Source of the DNA: Crateriforma sp964453205
Lineage (GTDB): Bacteria > Planctomycetota > Planctomycetia > Pirellulales > Pirellulaceae
Assembly: GCA_964453205.1 (NCBI GenBank)
Contig: CAYVRC010000007.1
Location: 1-64,000 of the forward strand
Reading direction: 5' to 3'
DNA: 64,000 nt
The translations under genes and the position numbers were made by a program. This document shows, in pieces, positions 8,739 through 18,754 of the stretch (its first letter is position 1; every line of letters starts with the position of its first letter). Under the pieces are notes generated by a model. The model was not told the DNA's origin, did no database searches, and saw only the letters and a program-made list of their open reading frames with translations.

Positions 8739-10160
8739 CTAGGCGGTGTGAATCGCCCGATCTTCGACGGCCAAGGCGGCTTCGTGGACGGCTTCGGCCA
8801 GTGTGGGGTGGGCGTGGCACGTGCGGGCGATGTCCTCGCTGCTGGCCCCGAATTCCATCGCCGTGGCGGCTTCGGCGATCAAGTCACCCGCTCGCACACC
8901 GATGATGTGAACGCCGAGGACGCGGTCGGTCGCGGCGTCGGCCAAGATCTTGACGCGGCCGTCGGTTTCGCCGAGCGTTCTGGCCCGGCCGTTGGCGCCG
9001 AAGGGACAAATGCCTTTTTTGTATTCGACGCCGGCTTCGGTGAGCTGTTCTTCGGTTTTGCCGACGGTCGCGATTTCGGGATGGGTGTAAACGATCGCGG
9101 GGATGACGTCATAGTTCATGTGGCTGTGGATGCCCGCCATGCGTTCGACGCAAACCATGGCTTCTTCCATGGCTTTGTGAGCCAACATCGCACCGCCGAT
9201 GCAATCGCCCGCGGCGTAGATGCCGGCGGTGGACGTTTCGAAGTTTTCGTTGACGCTGAGAAAGCCGCGGCGATCGGTTTCCAAGCCGACCGCCTCCAAT
9301 CCGAGGTCTTGGGTCGCCGGAGCACGGCCGGTCGCCAACAGGACCCGGTCACACTCGATCGGATCGCCGTCTCTGATTTCCACGACACAACGTTCGCTGT
9401 CGCTGCCGGCGTCGACGACTCGGGCCGACTTGACGAAGGTCTGGGTGTGAAATTTCAGCCCTTGTTTCTTGAACGTGCGGTGGGCGAGCTGGGCCAATTC
9501 GCCGTCCAAGCCGGCCAAGATCCGGTCCATGGCTTCCAAGACGATGACTTCGCTGCCCAGCCGGTTCCAAACACTGCCCAGTTCCAATCCGATGTAGCCG
9601 CCGCCGATCACGACCAGCCGCTCGGGCACGTCGGGGAAAGACAAGGCGGTCGTGCTGTTGCCGATCCGTTTGCCGTCTTCTTCGACGCCGGGCAGGCCGG
9701 CGGGGATGCTGCCCGGGCACAGCAAGACTTGGTCGGCTTGGATCAACGTCGGTTCGTCGCCGGAGCCTTCGATCGGGGTGACGGTTACCGATTCGACGTC
9801 GCGAAGTTTGCCGCGACCGCGATACGAGGTGACGCCACGTTTCTTGAACAGCAGATCGATGCCACCGGTCAGCGTGTCGACGATTTTGTCTTTGCGGGCC
9901 ATCATGGCGTCCAAATCCAGCGTGATGTCACCGACCTTGACGCCGTGCCCGGCGAAGCTGTGTCGCGCTTCCTGGAAAAGGTGCGATGATTCCAGCAGGG
10001 CTTTGCTGGGGATGCAGCCGACCCGCAAACAGGTGCCGCCGAAACGGGGGTTTTCATCGATGCAAGCCGCGTCGATGCCCAACTGGGCAGCGCGGATCGC
10101 CGCGACATAACCGGCCGGGCCGCCACCGACGACGACGAACTCGTGACGAACTGTTTTCAT
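8739..10160 (-). CDS. lpdA: dihydrolipoyl dehydrogenase (E3)
   Basis: 473 residues. FAD enzyme that reoxidises dihydrolipoamide with NAD+ in 2-oxoacid dehydrogenase and glycine cleavage complexes. The FAD-binding GGGPAGYVAA is at residues 12-21. The redox disulfide is C44-C49 in GGTCLRVGCIPSK. The NAD-binding motif is 'VVIGGGYIGLELGSVW', and a second FAD segment is 'GIYAAGDCIGG'. The C-terminal catalytic dyad is His451/Glu456 in HAHPTLAE. Length is normal. No E1 or E2 gene is adjacent; the upstream neighbour on the same strand is an alcohol dehydrogenase 136 bases away, so the two may or may not be co-transcribed. Confidence 0.95.
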   Translation of the reverse strand: MKTVRHEFVVVGGGPAGYVAAIRAAQLGIDAACIDENPRFGGTCLRVGCIPSKALLESSHLFQEARHSFAGHGVKVGDITLDLDAMMARKDKIVDTLTGGIDLLFKKRGVTSYRGRGKLRDVESVTVTPIEGSGDEPTLIQADQVLLCPGSIPAGLPGVEEDGKRIGNSTTALSFPDVPERLVVIGGGYIGLELGSVWNRLGSEVIVLEAMDRILAGLDGELAQLAHRTFKKQGLKFHTQTFVKSARVVDAGSDSERCVVEIRDGDPIECDRVLLATGRAPATQDLGLEAVGLETDRRGFLSVNENFETSTAGIYAAGDCIGGAMLAHKAMEEAMVCVERMAGIHSHMNYDVIPAIVYTHPEIATVGKTEEQLTEAGVEYKKGICPFGANGRARTLGETDGRVKILADAATDRVLGVHIIGVRAGDLIAEAATAMEFGASSEDIARTCHAHPTLAEAVHEAALAVEDRAIHTA

Positions 10161-10296
10161 GGGTCGAAATTACAAGCGAGGAATACGGGAACACATCCGG
10201 CGCCAAAAGTATGGCGGCAACGGCACCGAAGATGAAGCCCGCAACCCTGGACGGATTTCGTCGCCCGCAAAGCCGTTCGACGCGAGGCAGATGCGA

Positions 10297-11355
10297 TCAG
10301 CCGGCGAATTCGATCATCGGTTTGATCATTTCGTCTTCTTTCGTCTCCATCATCCGAAAGGCCTTTTCGATCTGGTCGAAGCCGAAGGTGTGCGTCGTCA
10401 TCGGGCTCGGATCGACGCGTCCGGCTTCCAGCAATCGCAACAGCCGGCCCATGCGGACTTTTCCGCCGGGACAAAGCGCCGTGCGGATCGTCTTGTCGCT
10501 CATCCCGACGCCCCACGCGGCTCGGGGAATCCTCACGTCGTCGCCTTCGCCGTGATAGCCGATGTTGGAGATCACGCCGCCGGGGCGGGTCGCCCGGACG
10601 CACATTTCGAAAGTCGACTGTGCTCCCAACGCCTCGATCGCCGAATCGACCCCCTGTCCGTTGGTCAATTCCAAGATCGCTTCGACGGCGTCTCGCTTTT
10701 CGAAGTCGACGATGACGTCGGCACCGAAGTGTCGGGCAAGTTCTTGTCGATTCGGCATCGTCTCGACGGCGATGACAAGTCCGGCACCTTGTAAGCGGGC
10801 GCCCACGGTCGCCATCAGTCCGACCGGCCCTTGAGCGAAGACGGCGACGGTGCCACCGATCGGGATCGCGGCGTTCTCCGCTCCGGCGAATCCCGTCGAC
10901 ATCATGTCACAGGTGTAGACGGCCGCTTCGTCGGGCACGCCGTCGGGAATCACTGCCAAGTTGGCTTGAGCATCGTTGACGTGAAAATACTCCGCGAACA
11001 CGCCGTCTTTGACGTTGGCAAATTTCCAGCCCCCCAGCATCTCGGTGCACTGCGAGGTGAATCCACGGATACAGTTGGTGCATCGGTAACAAGGCGTGAT
11101 CGCGTTGATCGCGACTCGATCGCCGATTTCAACACCGGAGACTTCGCTGCCGAGTTCGTGAACGATCCCGACCGCTTCGTGTCCGAGTGTCAGATTCTCG
11201 CGCTCGCCGATCGCACCTTTGAGTGTGTGGGTGTCCGAGGTGCACACCAAAGCGCGAGTCGTCTTGACGATCGCACCGTTGGGACCGGGGTCGGCGGGAC
11301 GCGGTTTGTCGGTCAATGCGATTTCGCCGATACGCTTCATGACGAGAGCTTTCAT
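10297..11355 (-). CDS. zinc-dependent alcohol dehydrogenase (medium-chain, isopropanol/butanediol type)
   Basis: 352 residues. Closely resembles NADP-dependent secondary alcohol dehydrogenases of the clostridial type ('GHEAVG', 'GGWKFANVKDGVFAEYFHVNDAQ.NLA', 'PGGVISNIGYHGEGD', 'LCPGGKVRMGRLL'). Catalytic zinc ligands are C38, H59 and probably D in 'TCDMMSTG'. Four further cysteines at 89, 92, 95 and 103 form the structural zinc lobe, which the clostridial enzymes lack. A Rossmann segment is visible (AQGPVGLMATVGARLQG). Substrate cannot be fixed from sequence; a secondary alcohol or ketone is likely. Confidence 0.88.
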   Translation of the reverse strand: MKALVMKRIGEIALTDKPRPADPGPNGAIVKTTRALVCTSDTHTLKGAIGERENLTLGHEAVGIVHELGSEVSGVEIGDRVAINAITPCYRCTNCIRGFTSQCTEMLGGWKFANVKDGVFAEYFHVNDAQANLAVIPDGVPDEAAVYTCDMMSTGFAGAENAAIPIGGTVAVFAQGPVGLMATVGARLQGAGLVIAVETMPNRQELARHFGADVIVDFEKRDAVEAILELTNGQGVDSAIEALGAQSTFEMCVRATRPGGVISNIGYHGEGDDVRIPRAAWGVGMSDKTIRTALCPGGKVRMGRLLRLLEAGRVDPSPMTTHTFGFDQIEKAFRMMETKEDEMIKPMIEFAG

Positions 11356-11602
11356 GGTACGTTTCCTTGAGAGTCGTGTGGATCAAACTCGCGGCACCGC
11401 GTGACGATCCACGCGTCGGTTTCGCCGCGCCGCTTGCCACCGGTGTCGGGAATTTCCGCGACGACTTCCCGAGACACAGCGAATGGCGTACCGCGATTCG
11501 GCGTCATCGCTCCCTTCGGCAGCGCGGGGGGGAGAGGCGGGATTTCTTCGTCCTTTGTTTCGCCCGGCCCGCAGGCGACGGTTCATCGGCGACGCCGGGA
11601 TG

Positions 11603-11640
11603 TGGTCGCCCTGGTGCCGGGGAGCGGTCGCCCTGGTGCC
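11603..11640 (+). repeat. 15-bp direct repeat in the gap before the UPF0104 gene
   Basis: GGTCGCCCTGGTGCC occurs at 11603-11617 and 11626-11640. The surrounding 11356-11735 interval (380 bases) carries no convincing gene and holds the divergent promoter region for the dehydrogenase and the membrane protein. Confidence 0.7.
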
Positions 11641-11735
11641 CTGGGAAGCGTGGAGGGCATGGGCTTCCGGCGAATCGAACGTTGCCCCACAATCCCGTGC
11701 CACACTGCCTGTACGAGTCTGTCGAGTTCCGTCTT

Positions 11736-12704
11736 TTGTCAAACATCAAGCTGCGAAATCTGATCGGGCCGGCGTTCGCCATCGCCTTGTTCTCGTTGGC
11801 GGTGCGACTGCTTTATCGCGAGGCCCAGGAGATCACCTGGGACGATTTCAAAGGCGGATTGACCGGCGTCGACCCGACGTACTTGGGTATCGCCTTGTTT
11901 TTGGTTGCGCTGAATTACGGATTGCTGAGCTGTTACGACATCTTGGCGTTGCGTTACGTGCTCAAACCGTTGCCGCTACGCCGGGTGATGTTGGTCTCGT
12001 TTCTGGGTTTCGCTTTGGGCAACAATTTGGGAACGTTGTTGGCCGCGACGCCGATTCGATATCGCTATTACCGTCAATACGGGCTGACCAATCGTCAATT
12101 GATGGCGATGATGAGTGTGTTGGCACTGACTTTCTGGAGCGGGCTGGCTTGGCTGGGCGGTGTCGTGCTGTTGATCTCTCCGGTCGATTTGCCCGACAAT
12201 GTGCAACTGCCCCTGGGCACGCGGACGCTGGGCGGCATCCTGCTGACGATCGCGGTCGGTTACACGGCATTGTGCGTGGTGTGGCGAAAGCCTTGGCCGA
12301 TCGGCAAGTTGCACTTGAGGTTGCCGACGCCGGGTCTGGCGATCACGCAGGCTGCGGTGGCCGCGGTCGACCTGATCATCAGTGCGATGACGTTGTACCT
12401 GTGCATGCCGAGCGACGCAGCCGTTCCCTTTCCGATCGTTCTAGCGGCCTTCGTCGTCGCGATCACGATTTCGATCATCACGCAGGTTCCCGGCGGCCTG
12501 GGCGTGCTGGAGTTGATCTTGTACGCGTTGTTGAAGGACACGGTCGGCAAACCGGTGCTCGCGGCGGTGCTGATTTTTCGCGTGTTGTATTTCATCCTGC
12601 CGCTGGTCGTCGGCATGATCACGCTGGTCGCCCACGAGATCTACGTCGGTGCCGTGGAGGCCCATGAGGCGAAAGAGTCGGTCCGTTCCGGCGGATCTTC
12701 GTGA
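11736..12704 (+). CDS. UPF0104 / YbhN-type integral membrane protein
   Basis: About 322 residues from a TTG at 11736; a GTG at 11697 is an equally possible start. Some eight hydrophobic segments are visible, with the family's hallmark 'FLGFALGNNLGTLLAATPIRYRYY' and, near the end, 'ITQVPGGLGVLELILYALL'. These match the transmembrane part of lysylphosphatidylglycerol synthase (MprF) and YbhN-like proteins. No aminoacyl-transferase domain follows, so lipid lysinylation should not be assumed. A role in lipid translocation or envelope glycolipid handling is the usual guess. The DUF1549 gene starts 43 bases after its stop and could share its transcript. Confidence 0.8.
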   Translation: MSNIKLRNLIGPAFAIALFSLAVRLLYREAQEITWDDFKGGLTGVDPTYLGIALFLVALNYGLLSCYDILALRYVLKPLPLRRVMLVSFLGFALGNNLGTLLAATPIRYRYYRQYGLTNRQLMAMMSVLALTFWSGLAWLGGVVLLISPVDLPDNVQLPLGTRTLGGILLTIAVGYTALCVVWRKPWPIGKLHLRLPTPGLAITQAAVAAVDLIISAMTLYLCMPSDAAVPFPIVLAAFVVAITISIITQVPGGLGVLELILYALLKDTVGKPVLAAVLIFRVLYFILPLVVGMITLVAHEIYVGAVEAHEAKESVRSGGSS

Positions 12705-12747
12705 GACCGGACGTCCCGATTGGCGGCGAAGCGTTTACAATGGGGCA

Positions 12748-15700
12748 ATGAGAAATCTCGCCAACTTGCTTTCATTCGTGACGATTGCCGGCGTCGTCTG
12801 CGTGGCGGACCGGGGCGTCGCCGCCGACCGCGAAGTCACCCGGCGCGAAGTCGCCCGGCACGAAGTCGATTTCAACCGCGAAGTGCGGCCGATCTTGGCC
12901 AAGCACTGTTTGACGTGTCACGGTCCCGACGATGCCGCCCGCGAAGCCGGCTTGCGACTGGACACGCAAGCGGGCGGACGCGAGGACTTGGGCGGCTACC
13001 AAGCGATCGTGCCGGGCGATGCCGAGGACAGCGAAGTCATCCTTCGCGTCACCAGTGACGATCCGGACCTGCGGATGCCGCCGGGCGATTCGCACGAACC
13101 TTTGTCGGCCGAGGAAATCGGCACCCTGCGACGTTGGATCGACCAGGGCGGACGTTACCAAACGCACTGGGCTTTCGTGCCGCCGCAACGCCCCGTGCCT
13201 CCCGAGCCGCAGGCGACCGATTGGTGCGGCGATGCGATCGACGCTTTCGTCTTGTCGCGAATGACCGCCGAAGGGTTACGGCCGTCGCCTCCGGCCGAGC
13301 CGGCGGCGTGGTTGCGGCGGGTCTACTCGGACTTGACCGGGACGGTACCGACGCCGGAGCAAACGCAGCGGTTTGTCGATGACGATCATCCGCTGGCGCG
13401 ACGGCGTGTCGTCGATCACTTGTTGGCATCGCCGGACTTCGCTGAGCGTTTCGCGCGGCCTTGGTTGGACTTGGCCCGCTACGCCGACACGAACGGTTAC
13501 GAGAAAGATCGTCCGCGAACGATTTGGCCTTATCGCGATTGGGTGTTGAACGCGGTCAACGACGACATGCCTTTTGATGAATTCACGATCGAGCAGTTGG
13601 CCGGGGACATGTTGCCCGACGCGACGACCGAGCAGCGGGTCGCGACGGGCTTTCACCGCAACACGATGCTGAACGAAGAAGGCGGCATCGATCCGTTGGA
13701 GTTCCGCTGGTTGGCCGTCGTCGATCGGGTCGCGACGACCGGAACGACTTGGCTGGGATTGACCACCGGTTGTGCTCAGTGTCACACCCACAAGTACGAT
13801 CCGATCACACACACGGATTACTATCGGTTGTTCGCGTTGTTGAACAACGCCGACGAACCGGAGTTGGAGGTTCCGATCGAGGACCGGGAGGATGAATCGT
13901 CGCGGTCCTGGGAACGACAACCGGCGATCGATCGCGTCATCGAACAGTGGTTGGCCGGTGCCGAGGCGGAGACGATCGAAAAATGCCGACGAGTCATCCG
14001 GAAAGATCTGCGAAACGGCCGGCGTGCGTGGAACGTCCTGCGGCCGACCGAGACGGAGTCGACGATGCCGACGTTGACTTGTCTGGACGACGGGACGGTC
14101 CTGGCGAGCGGCGACGTGCGGAAACGCGACACTTACACGCTTCGTTTCGAATTACCGAATTCCGTTGCGCCGGTGACGTCGTTGCGACTGGAGGTTCTGC
14201 CGCACGAATCGTTGCCCGCCGGTGGGCCGGGAATGGCTTACTACGAAGGCCGGCGAGGTGATTTCTTTCTCAGCGAATGGACGGCACGCCTGAACGGCCG
14301 CCCGCAAAAACTCGACCACGCTTCGCACACGTTCGGAAAGATCACGGTCGGTTCCGGCGGTGCCAAGGCGTCGGGCGTGATCGACGGCGAAGGTTCCACG
14401 GGCTGGTCGACCGCCGGCGAGGAGGCCGGCGTCAACGTGTTGGTCGTCAACTTTGCCGAACCGATTCAGGTATCAAGCGATTCGGGGGCCGGTGAGCTGG
14501 AGATCGAGTTGTTGTTCGAACGGCATTTCGCCGCGGCGCTCGGCTGTTTTCGCTTGTCCTACTCGACCGATCCTGGCGTCGCGGTCGCGTCGGATTGGCA
14601 CGGCATCGACGCGCCGTTTGCCGGCGACGCTCCGGAGCCGAGTGAGCTTTTACGGAATCACCGGCTGCGGAGTTACGCGATGCGTTTGGTGCGGCATCAC
14701 GCGGAGCTGAAAACGCTTCGTGACGAAATCGAGAAGGTTCGCAACGCCCATCGCTCGCCGCCGCGAACCCTGGTCATGCGAGAGCGACCGGCGACGGAAC
14801 GTCGGGCGACTTACCGGCATCACCGCGGCGAGTACTTGCAACCCGAGGAGCCGGTCGAACCGGAAAACCTGTCTTTGTTCACGTCGTTGGCTCCGAGGTA
14901 CTCGCAAGACCGCCTGGGCTTGGCCCGGTTTTTGGCCAGCCCTGATAATCCGCTCGTCGGACGGGTGCAGACCAATCGAATCTGGCGACATTTCTTTGGC
15001 GCCGGCATCGTCCGAACCGCGGGCGACTTTGGGACGCAAAGCGAACCACCGTCGCATCCGAATTTGATCGATCATTTAGCCGTCGATTGGATGGACGGCG
15101 GCTGGTCGACGAAACGTCTGGTTCGCTCCGTCGTCCTGTCGTCGACTTACGGTCAAGCGATCGGACCGGCACCCGCCGTGGATCCGGACAACCGTCTGCT
15201 CAGCGTCTTTCCGTACCGACGTTTGGACGCCGAGGCGATCCGCGACACCATGTTGTCGGCCAGCGGATTGCTTTGTCGGCCTTGGGGCGGTCCCAGCGTT
15301 CACCCGCCGCAACCGGCGTCGGTTTCGCGGATGGCGTATGGTCGACCGAACTGGCCGGCGTCGACCGGCGCGGACCGTTTCCGGCGAAGTCTTTACACGT
15401 TCAGCCGGCGAACCGCGCCGTTCGCGGCGTTGACGACGTTCGACGCACCGACGGGTGAGCTTTGTCAACCGCGACGCGACAGCAGCACGAATCCGCTGCA
15501 AGCGTTGACGTTGTTGAATGATGCGATGTTCGTTGAGATCGCCGAAGCTTTGGCGCGCGAGGTGACCCTTGGTCGTGGCGAAGTGGAAACTCGGTCCGAT
15601 GAAGTGCGGGCGATCGCCGACGAGATGTTTCGCCGTGTTCTGGTGCGTCCGCCGGGCGATGAAGAGTTGCAGGCGATTTGCCAGTTTTTCGAAAAGTCGG

Positions 15701-15762
15701 GTGACTGGACGTTGGTCGCCCGAGCCATATTGAACTTGGACGAAACCATCACCGTTCCCTAA
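12748..15762 (+). CDS. planctomycete cytochrome-like protein, PSCyt1 + DUF1549 + DUF1553
   Basis: 1004 residues. Signal peptide MRNLANLLSFVTIAG..VAA. A c-type haem site CLTCH is at residues 54-58, in the PSCyt1 context 'VRPILAKHCLTCHGPDD'. The DUF1549 region follows ('FVLSRMTAEGLRPSP', 'DLARYADTNGYEKDRPR', 'MLNEEGG', and a second CxxCH in 'TTGCAQCHTHKYDPI'). DUF1553 is at the C-terminus ('NRIWRHFFGAGIVRTAGDFG', 'SSTNPLQALTLLND'). Between them is a beta-rich, possibly carbohydrate-binding insert. These very large families are nearly confined to planctomycetes and relatives and are exported; their reaction is unknown. A 15-bp tandem repeat at 12829-12873 encodes REVTR/REVAR/HEVDF. ATG 12748 is chosen because it begins the signal peptide. 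A DUF1501 gene follows. Confidence 0.9.
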   Translation: MRNLANLLSFVTIAGVVCVADRGVAADREVTRREVARHEVDFNREVRPILAKHCLTCHGPDDAAREAGLRLDTQAGGREDLGGYQAIVPGDAEDSEVILRVTSDDPDLRMPPGDSHEPLSAEEIGTLRRWIDQGGRYQTHWAFVPPQRPVPPEPQATDWCGDAIDAFVLSRMTAEGLRPSPPAEPAAWLRRVYSDLTGTVPTPEQTQRFVDDDHPLARRRVVDHLLASPDFAERFARPWLDLARYADTNGYEKDRPRTIWPYRDWVLNAVNDDMPFDEFTIEQLAGDMLPDATTEQRVATGFHRNTMLNEEGGIDPLEFRWLAVVDRVATTGTTWLGLTTGCAQCHTHKYDPITHTDYYRLFALLNNADEPELEVPIEDREDESSRSWERQPAIDRVIEQWLAGAEAETIEKCRRVIRKDLRNGRRAWNVLRPTETESTMPTLTCLDDGTVLASGDVRKRDTYTLRFELPNSVAPVTSLRLEVLPHESLPAGGPGMAYYEGRRGDFFLSEWTARLNGRPQKLDHASHTFGKITVGSGGAKASGVIDGEGSTGWSTAGEEAGVNVLVVNFAEPIQVSSDSGAGELEIELLFERHFAAALGCFRLSYSTDPGVAVASDWHGIDAPFAGDAPEPSELLRNHRLRSYAMRLVRHHAELKTLRDEIEKVRNAHRSPPRTLVMRERPATERRATYRHHRGEYLQPEEPVEPENLSLFTSLAPRYSQDRLGLARFLASPDNPLVGRVQTNRIWRHFFGAGIVRTAGDFGTQSEPPSHPNLIDHLAVDWMDGGWSTKRLVRSVVLSSTYGQAIGPAPAVDPDNRLLSVFPYRRLDAEAIRDTMLSASGLLCRPWGGPSVHPPQPASVSRMAYGRPNWPASTGADRFRRSLYTFSRRTAPFAALTTFDAPTGELCQPRRDSSTNPLQALTLLNDAMFVEIAEALAREVTLGRGEVETRSDEVRAIADEMFRRVLVRPPGDEELQAICQFFEKSGDWTLVARAILNLDETITVP

Positions 15763-15866
15763 GACCGCTGGCCAAACGAGCATCACCGGCCTGTTCGGAC
15801 GAAGCATTCCGAAACGCCTCGGTTCCCGGCCAGAAATCCCCTACCGTTTTTTCCGCTCCTTTGTTG

Positions 15867-17297
15867 ATGACCATGACGACAGTACAACAGACGGCACAGC
15901 AAGCAACGCGTCGGCAGTTGCTGCAAACCTGCGGCATCGGTCTGGGCAAGATCGCCTTGGCGTCGTTGTTGTGCCGAAGCAACCGGGCGACCGCCGACGT
16001 GATCACCGACGCGATCCCCCATCACGCGGCGAAGGCGAAGTCGGTCATCTTTTTGTTCATGGCCGGAGCCCCGAGCCAACTGGACTTGTTCGATTACAAG
16101 CCGGCGTTGGTCGAGTTGGAAGGCAAGCCGATTCCGCCTTCGGTCATCGACGGTCAACGCTACGCTTTCATCCAGCCCGACGCGGCGGTGCTTGCCCCAC
16201 GATTTCCGTTCGGCAAACACGGTCAGTCCGGCGCGGTACTGTCCGACCGTTTGCCTCATTTGGCCGGCGTCGTCGACGATTTGGCGTTCGTGAAATCGGT
16301 CCACACGAATCAGTTCAACCACGCGCCGGCACAGTTGCTGGTCAACACCGGCAGCGGGCTGCCCGGTCGGCCGGCGATGGGATCATGGTTGACGTACGGT
16401 CTGGGCAGCGAAGCGGATGATTTGCCGGGATTCACCGTGCTGACCAGCGGTGGCAACCTGTCCGGCGGTGCGGCCATGTGGTCCAACGGTTTCTTGCCGG
16501 GACAACACCAAGGCGTTCCTTTGCGAAGCGGTGCCGACGCGATTTTGAACGTTCGCAATCCTCAAGGCGTTGATTCGGAGGATCAACGGCGAACGGTCGA
16601 GCTGATCAGCCGATTGAACCGCCGTCGGCTTCACGACACCGGGATCGAAGCGATCCAGACCCGCATCGAGGCGTACGAGATGGCCGCGCGGATGCAAACG
16701 CGTGCACCGGAGCTGATGGACTTGTCGACCGAGACCGCCGAAACGATGGAGCTGTACGGCGTAAAGGATCCGGCCGAATCGACCTTTGCCAAAAACTGCC
16801 TGCTCGCCCGTCGTTTGGCCGAGCGTGGGGTGCGGTTCATTCAGCTTTATCATGCCGGTTGGGATCACCACAGCCAAGTCGAATCGGGATTGAGAAATCA
16901 GTGCGGCCAGACCGATCAAGGCTGTGCTGCGTTGATCCGAGACTTAAAGCGGCGCGGCATGCTGGACGAAACGTTGGTCGTTTGGGGCGGCGAGTTCGGA
17001 CGAACGCCGATGGTCGAGGCGAGCGCGGCGCTGGGCCGATCCCTCGGCCGCGATCACCATCCGCAAGCCTTCACCATGTGGATGGCCGGCGGCGGCATCC
17101 GGGCCGGACAAACGATCGGCCGGACCGACGACTTGGGGTTTCATCCGATCGAAAAGCCCGTGCACGTTCACGACATCCAAGCCACGATTTTGCACCAGCT
17201 GGGCGTCGACCACGAACGGTTGACGTTCACCTACGCCGGTCGCCCGTATCGGCTGACCGACGTCCACGGCGAAGTCGTAACGGAGATCACCGGTTAG
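15867..17297 (+). CDS. DUF1501 protein (sulfatase/phosphatase-like fold), Tat-exported
   Basis: About 476 residues. A twin-arginine-like leader is seen near the N-terminus (ATRRQLLQTCGIGLGKIALASLL). The body has the DUF1501 signature: 'KSVIFLFMAGAPSQLDLFDYKP', 'GSWLTYGLGSEADDLPGF', 'VVWGGEFGRTPM' and 'GRDHHPQAFTMWMAGGGIRAG', with His and Asp residues placed as in the alkaline-phosphatase superfamily. DUF1501 genes almost always follow DUF1549/DUF1553 genes in planctomycetes, as here (104 bases apart). The pair probably works together outside the cytoplasm on an unknown substrate, perhaps polysaccharide. ATG 15873 is an alternative start. Confidence 0.88.
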   Translation: MTMTTVQQTAQQATRRQLLQTCGIGLGKIALASLLCRSNRATADVITDAIPHHAAKAKSVIFLFMAGAPSQLDLFDYKPALVELEGKPIPPSVIDGQRYAFIQPDAAVLAPRFPFGKHGQSGAVLSDRLPHLAGVVDDLAFVKSVHTNQFNHAPAQLLVNTGSGLPGRPAMGSWLTYGLGSEADDLPGFTVLTSGGNLSGGAAMWSNGFLPGQHQGVPLRSGADAILNVRNPQGVDSEDQRRTVELISRLNRRRLHDTGIEAIQTRIEAYEMAARMQTRAPELMDLSTETAETMELYGVKDPAESTFAKNCLLARRLAERGVRFIQLYHAGWDHHSQVESGLRNQCGQTDQGCAALIRDLKRRGMLDETLVVWGGEFGRTPMVEASAALGRSLGRDHHPQAFTMWMAGGGIRAGQTIGRTDDLGFHPIEKPVHVHDIQATILHQLGVDHERLTFTYAGRPYRLTDVHGEVVTEITG

Positions 17298-17348
17298 ACG
17301 CAGACGTCCGCGGTCTTGCCGAAGCAACGGCGAGGTTTCGTCCGGGGC

Positions 17349-18710
17349 TCATGGTTCGCTGTCGATTTCCGCGGTGACGTCTTCCAGGGGGGCCAAGACG
17401 ATCTGGACTTCCAGTTCTTTGCCGTCGCGGAAAATCTTGACGGTTTGGGTCGAACCGATCGGCGTGCGTTCGACGACTTCTTGCAAGTCGACCATCTTGC
17501 GAGTCCGCTGGCCGGCGAATTCCATGATCACGTCATAGTTTCGGATGCCCGCTTTTTCGGCGGCGCTATCGGCGATGACCTGATAAGCCAAAACCCCGAG
17601 GCCGGGTTCGAGGTCGAATTTCTCGGCGACCTTCGGATTCAGTTCGGCCAGCCGAATGCCCATTGCGGCGCGACGGACTTTGCCGTGCTGGTCCAGCTCA
17701 CGTGCCAACCAGATCGCCTGGTTGATGGGGATGGCGAATCCGATGCCCTGATTGCCTCCGTTGCGACTCGCGATCGCCGTGTTGATCGCGACGACTTTGC
17801 CGTCCAAGTCGATCAGCGGCCCGCCGGAATTCCCGGGATTGATCGCGGCGTCGGTTTGTAGCATCTGACCGCGTTTGACGCGTTTCAGCTTGCGATCTTT
17901 CGCGCTGATGATGCCGGCGCTGACCGTCGCATCCAACTTGAAAGGGCTGCCGATCGCCAGCACCCAATCACCGATGTCCAGCAGGTCGCTGTTGCCGACT
18001 TCGACCGCGGGCAAAGGTTCGCTCGACTCGATCCGCAAGATCGCGATGTCGCTGTCGGTGTCGCCTTCGATTTTGACCGCCGAGTATTCGGTTTCGTCGG
18101 ACATCTGCACGACGACTTTGCTGGCGCCACGGACGACGTGTTGGTTGGTGATGATCAATCCGGTCGGGTCGACGATCACGCCGCTGCCCAGGCCGGTCAG
18201 CACGGCATCGGGGTCGTCGGGGGACTGAGTCGGTGGTGCCGGTCCCAGGTTTTCGTCGGGAACGATCGGGCCGTCGTCGTCCGATTCCTCGTCGTCTGAT
18301 TCCTCGTTGCCGTTTTCGTCCCGATCGTCTTCTCCCGGATTTGCCTCGTCGTCCTCCGATTCGTCCGGCTTCGGCATCCCGGGAATCTGGGGCATCGGGA
18401 TGTCGTCCAGCGGATCGTTCGAATCGCGTTTGCCGGAGCTCGGCGACGAGCCTTGACCATAGCTGAGCACGGTGACGACGCCGGGTCCGGCGCGACGCGC
18501 GGCGACCCGGAAGGCTCGGGACAACGCCCGCGGCCCGATCAGCCGGGCCAGTTCGCTTTCGGTGATTCGGATGGTTCGCTCCTCACCGAGTTCACCGGCA
18601 AGTCCGTCGGCGGCAACTTCTTGCGCGTGAACGCTCACAGCCCGACCGCCGGACCAAGCCAGACAACTCCCGATCGTCAATAAAACGGCCACCGGTACGA
18701 ATCGATGCAT
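17349..18710 (-). CDS. HtrA/DegP-type serine protease with PDZ domain
   Basis: 453 residues. Signal peptide at residues 1-29. Catalytic triad His191 (ITNQHVV), Asp221 (DSDIAIL) and Ser295 (GNSGGPL), all intact. One PDZ domain follows from about residue 355 ('MGIRLAELNPKVAEKF...GVLAYQVIADSAAEKAGIRNYDVI'). Before the protease core is an Asp/Glu-rich linker (about residues 114-170), which is unusual in length and charge. ATG 18710 is favoured by an AGAGAGG ribosome site 6 bases upstream. Likely envelope protein quality control. With one PDZ it resembles DegS-like or MucD-like architecture more than two-PDZ DegP. Confidence 0.92.
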   Translation of the reverse strand: MHRFVPVAVLLTIGSCLAWSGGRAVSVHAQEVAADGLAGELGEERTIRITESELARLIGPRALSRAFRVAARRAGPGVVTVLSYGQGSSPSSGKRDSNDPLDDIPMPQIPGMPKPDESEDDEANPGEDDRDENGNEESDDEESDDDGPIVPDENLGPAPPTQSPDDPDAVLTGLGSGVIVDPTGLIITNQHVVRGASKVVVQMSDETEYSAVKIEGDTDSDIAILRIESSEPLPAVEVGNSDLLDIGDWVLAIGSPFKLDATVSAGIISAKDRKLKRVKRGQMLQTDAAINPGNSGGPLIDLDGKVVAINTAIASRNGGNQGIGFAIPINQAIWLARELDQHGKVRRAAMGIRLAELNPKVAEKFDLEPGLGVLAYQVIADSAAEKAGIRNYDVIMEFAGQRTRKMVDLQEVVERTPIGSTQTVKIFRDGKELEVQIVLAPLEDVTAEIDSEP

Positions 18711-18754
18711 CACAAACCTCTCTGAATGAAAAAAAACCTCGCTCACCATTATGC